Assembly: GCA_005793215.1 (NCBI GenBank)
Contig: SXPV01000034.1
Coordinates: 1-38,729 of the forward strand
Direction: 5' to 3'
Length of the DNA stretch: 38,729 bases
Origin: Actinomycetota bacterium
GTDB taxonomy: Bacteria; Actinomycetota; Acidimicrobiia; Acidimicrobiales; Ilumatobacteraceae
Position numbers and translations under genes: made by a program. Positions 36,633 through 38,729 of the stretch are shown here, in pieces (position 1 is the stretch's first letter; the number at the start of each line of letters is the position of its first letter). The notes under the pieces were generated by a model that saw nothing but the letters and a program-made list of their open reading frames with translations, ran no database searches and was not told where the DNA came from.

Positions 36633-37456
36633 TGATTCCCGCAGCATTCGACTACAAGCGAGCAGGTTCCGCAGACGAGGCAATCGCGCTCATCGGACAA
36701 TACGGTGACGAAGCCAAGTTCTTGGCAGGTGGACACAGTCTCATCCCGTTGATGAAGTTGCGCCTCGCACAGCCCACGGTGCTGGTGGACATTGGTCGCG
36801 TGAAGGACTTGTCGTACGTGAAGGACGCAGGCGATCACATCGCCATTGGCGCTCTGACCCGTCACATGGATGTAGAGAAGTCACCCGTGCTCGCCCAGCA
36901 CGTGCCGCTGCTGGCACATGCGGCAAGCCATGTGGGCGATGCGCAGGTGCGACACCGTGGCACCATCGGCGGCTCCATCGCGCACGCCGACCCTGCCAGC
37001 GACTTGCCGGCAACCACCCTTGCCCTTGGTGCCACGTACGTGGTGCAGGGTCCGAAGGGCAAACGAGAGATCGCTGCAAAGGACTTCTACAAGGGTTTCT
37101 TGGAGAGCGCGTTGGCCGCCGACGAGATGCTTGTGGAAATCAAGGTGCCGAAGATGAACGGTGCTGGTTGGAGTTTCCAGAAGTTCAACCGACGCGCACA
37201 GGACTGGGCCATCGTCGGTGTGGCCGCATGGCGCAACAACGGCACCAGTGGTGTGGCATTGGTGAACATGGGTTCCACACCCGTTCTCGCGTCGGCAGTG
37301 AGTACCGCGTTGTCGAAAGGTGCCTCGGTGGCTGATGCCGCCGCACACGCCGCCGATGATGCCGAGCCGCAAGGCGACCTCAACGCAAGTGTGGAATACC
37401 GCACGCACTTGGCCAAGGTGCTGGTGCGCCGCGCGCTGGAAGAAGCATCGAAGTAG
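36632..37456 (+). CDS. FAD-binding medium subunit of molybdenum hydroxylase (CoxM-like)
   Basis: ATG 36632 overlaps the large-subunit TAA (TAATG); FAD motifs AGGHSLIPLMKLRLAQP and RGTIGGSIAHADPASDLPA. Confidence 0.94.
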   Translation: MIPAAFDYKRAGSADEAIALIGQYGDEAKFLAGGHSLIPLMKLRLAQPTVLVDIGRVKDLSYVKDAGDHIAIGALTRHMDVEKSPVLAQHVPLLAHAASHVGDAQVRHRGTIGGSIAHADPASDLPATTLALGATYVVQGPKGKREIAAKDFYKGFLESALAADEMLVEIKVPKMNGAGWSFQKFNRRAQDWAIVGVAAWRNNGTSGVALVNMGSTPVLASAVSTALSKGASVADAAAHAADDAEPQGDLNASVEYRTHLAKVLVRRALEEASK

Positions 37457-37486
37457 ACGCGTCGCACTGACCGCACTGCTTGCGTG

Positions 37487-38233
37487 CTACAGCAAGCCTG
37501 CGTAACTGCCGCCGTCCACCGGCACGTGCGCGCCGGTGATGAAACGCGCCGACTCGCTGCACAGGAATGCAACCACCCGACCGAAGTCAGCCGGGTCGCC
37601 CACGACACCGGCGGGAATTCCTAGTTGTTGGGCGTTGGGTGTTGAGCCGTACAACTGGGTGATGCGATCGGTTGCGTGGATTCCCGGCTGCACGGAGTTG
37701 ACCGTTACGCCGTCGCCGGCAACCTCGCGGGCCAGCGTTTTGAGGAATCCCGTTACACCAGCACGTGCCGTGTTGGACAACATCAAGTTGGCGATCGGTT
37801 GTCGAACCGACAGCGACGTGATGGCCACCACCCTGCCCCATTTGCGTTCGCGCATGGCCGGCACCGAGGCTTCGCACATGGCCACCACCGACAACAAACT
37901 TTGTTGCAGTGCCGGCAGGTAGTCGTCCACCGTGAGTGAGGCGAAGTTGCCGGGTTTTGGTCCGCCACCATTGGCGACCAGCACATCGATGTGGCCGAGT
38001 TGCTCGCGAGCCAATTCGACGAACATGGCTGCACCACCCGCGGTGGACACGTCACACTCGATACCCGACGCGTTGTCACCCAGGGCAGCCACTGCTGCAT
38101 TCACGCGATCGGCAGTGCGACCACAAATGACCACTCGCACACCGGCATCGACCAAAGCTCGTGCAGATGCAAACCCGAGCCCTGCAGTTGCCGCTGCCAC
38201 TGCCGCAGTACGACCACGAATACCAAGGTCCAT
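37487..38233 (-). CDS. SDR family oxidoreductase
   Basis: Likely ATG 38233 (MDLGIRGRTAAVAAATAGLGFASARALVDAGVRVVICGRT...); VANGGGPKPG, NSVQPGIHATDRI, FITGAHVPVDGGSYAGLL. Confidence 0.88.
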   Translation of the reverse strand: MDLGIRGRTAAVAAATAGLGFASARALVDAGVRVVICGRTADRVNAAVAALGDNASGIECDVSTAGGAAMFVELAREQLGHIDVLVANGGGPKPGNFASLTVDDYLPALQQSLLSVVAMCEASVPAMRERKWGRVVAITSLSVRQPIANLMLSNTARAGVTGFLKTLAREVAGDGVTVNSVQPGIHATDRITQLYGSTPNAQQLGIPAGVVGDPADFGRVVAFLCSESARFITGAHVPVDGGSYAGLL

Positions 38234-38298
38234 TGCGAACTCACCGTACCCGAGCGCCAACCAGAGCGCGAGTGGACGGCCTTCCTAGGCTCAAGGTC

Positions 38299-38729
38299 GT
38301 GGCGGCACCGCGCGCATCCCTTGGCTCCGTCCAACACGTTCGTGACGCACTGCAAGGTGCGGGATATCTCGCCGACGAGGGCCTCGCCACCGCCGTGTTC
38401 CTGGCACTTTCACTGAAACGCCCGCTCCTGCTCGAGGGCGAGGCTGGAGTCGGTAAGACGGAACTAGCAAAGGTGCTGGCGACGGTGCGCGGGAGTGAAC
38501 TGATTCGCCTGCAGTGTTACGAGGGCATCGACGCCAGCCAAGCGGTGTACGACTGGGACTACTCGCGTCAACTACTGCACCTTCGCGCTGCCGAGGCCAG
38601 CGGCGAAGCAGCAGGAAAAGCAACCGAGAAATTGGAGAACGAGTTGTACGACGAACGATTCCTCATTCGTCGCGCACTGTTGCGTGCCATCGAGCCACGC
38701 AACGGTGTGGCACCCGTGTTGCTGATCGA
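38299..38729 (+). CDS. MoxR/CoxD-like AAA+ ATPase, 3' truncated by window edge
   Basis: GTG 38299: VAAPRASLGSVQHVRDALQGAGYLADEGLATAVFLALSLKRPLLLEGEAGVGKTELAKVLATVRGSELIRLQCYEGIDASQAVYDWDYSRQLLHLR...; Walker A GEAGVGKT. Confidence 0.9.
   Translation, partial: MAAPRASLGSVQHVRDALQGAGYLADEGLATAVFLALSLKRPLLLEGEAGVGKTELAKVLATVRGSELIRLQCYEGIDASQAVYDWDYSRQLLHLRAAEASGEAAGKATEKLENELYDERFLIRRALLRAIEPRNGVAPVLLI

Noticed and set aside
28863-37456. Annotation as aerobic carbon monoxide dehydrogenase (coxMSL)
   Set aside because: Both large subunits have AYRGAGR instead of AYRCSFR and the gene order is S-L-M, so only a generic Mo-hydroxylase call is supported.

Overview
The window is a gene-dense, high-GC chromosomal segment from an actinobacterium, probably Acidimicrobiia-like (inferred from gene content and order; not verified). 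From left to right it contains:
(1) A divergent oligopeptide/dipeptide ABC transporter: dppD (partial), dppC and dppB on minus, and the solute-binding protein on plus.
(2) A minus-strand suf Fe-S assembly operon: sufB, a small 4-Cys hypothetical gene, sufD, a Rieske-type ferredoxin and sufC.
(3) ychF, then a two-gene A/T-richer islet (hexapeptide acyltransferase plus a DUF4910/aminopeptidase-like protein), then DUF192 and rsmI. The islet is bracketed by an exact 14-bp direct repeat that preserves the ATGA stop/start overlap of the interrupted operon.
(4) A long conserved housekeeping run: metG, tatD, a short DPBB/RlpA-like protein in the RpfB/YabE position, rsmA, ispE, a 31-aa bS22/AURKAIP1-COX24-type ribosomal protein on minus (absent from the ORF track), tRNA-Gln(TTG), prs, rplY(ctc), pth, mfd, a PpiC-type lipoprotein, a YabN-like mazG, eno and ftsB/divIC.
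(5) A molybdenum hydroxylase region: an orphan large subunit, an ABC-2 exporter (one ATPase, two permeases), then an S-L-M set, an SDR on minus and a partial MoxR AAA ATPase. Both large subunits carry AYRGAGR (form II), not the AYRCSFR of true CO dehydrogenase.
No transposase, CRISPR array, rRNA or prophage genes were seen. The observations most worth following up are the seamless islet with its 14-bp repeat, the RpfB/YabE-slot replacement, the suf-embedded 4-Cys protein, the hidden bS22 ORF, the two-large-subunit Mo-hydroxylase/ABC arrangement, and several short duplications next to stop codons.
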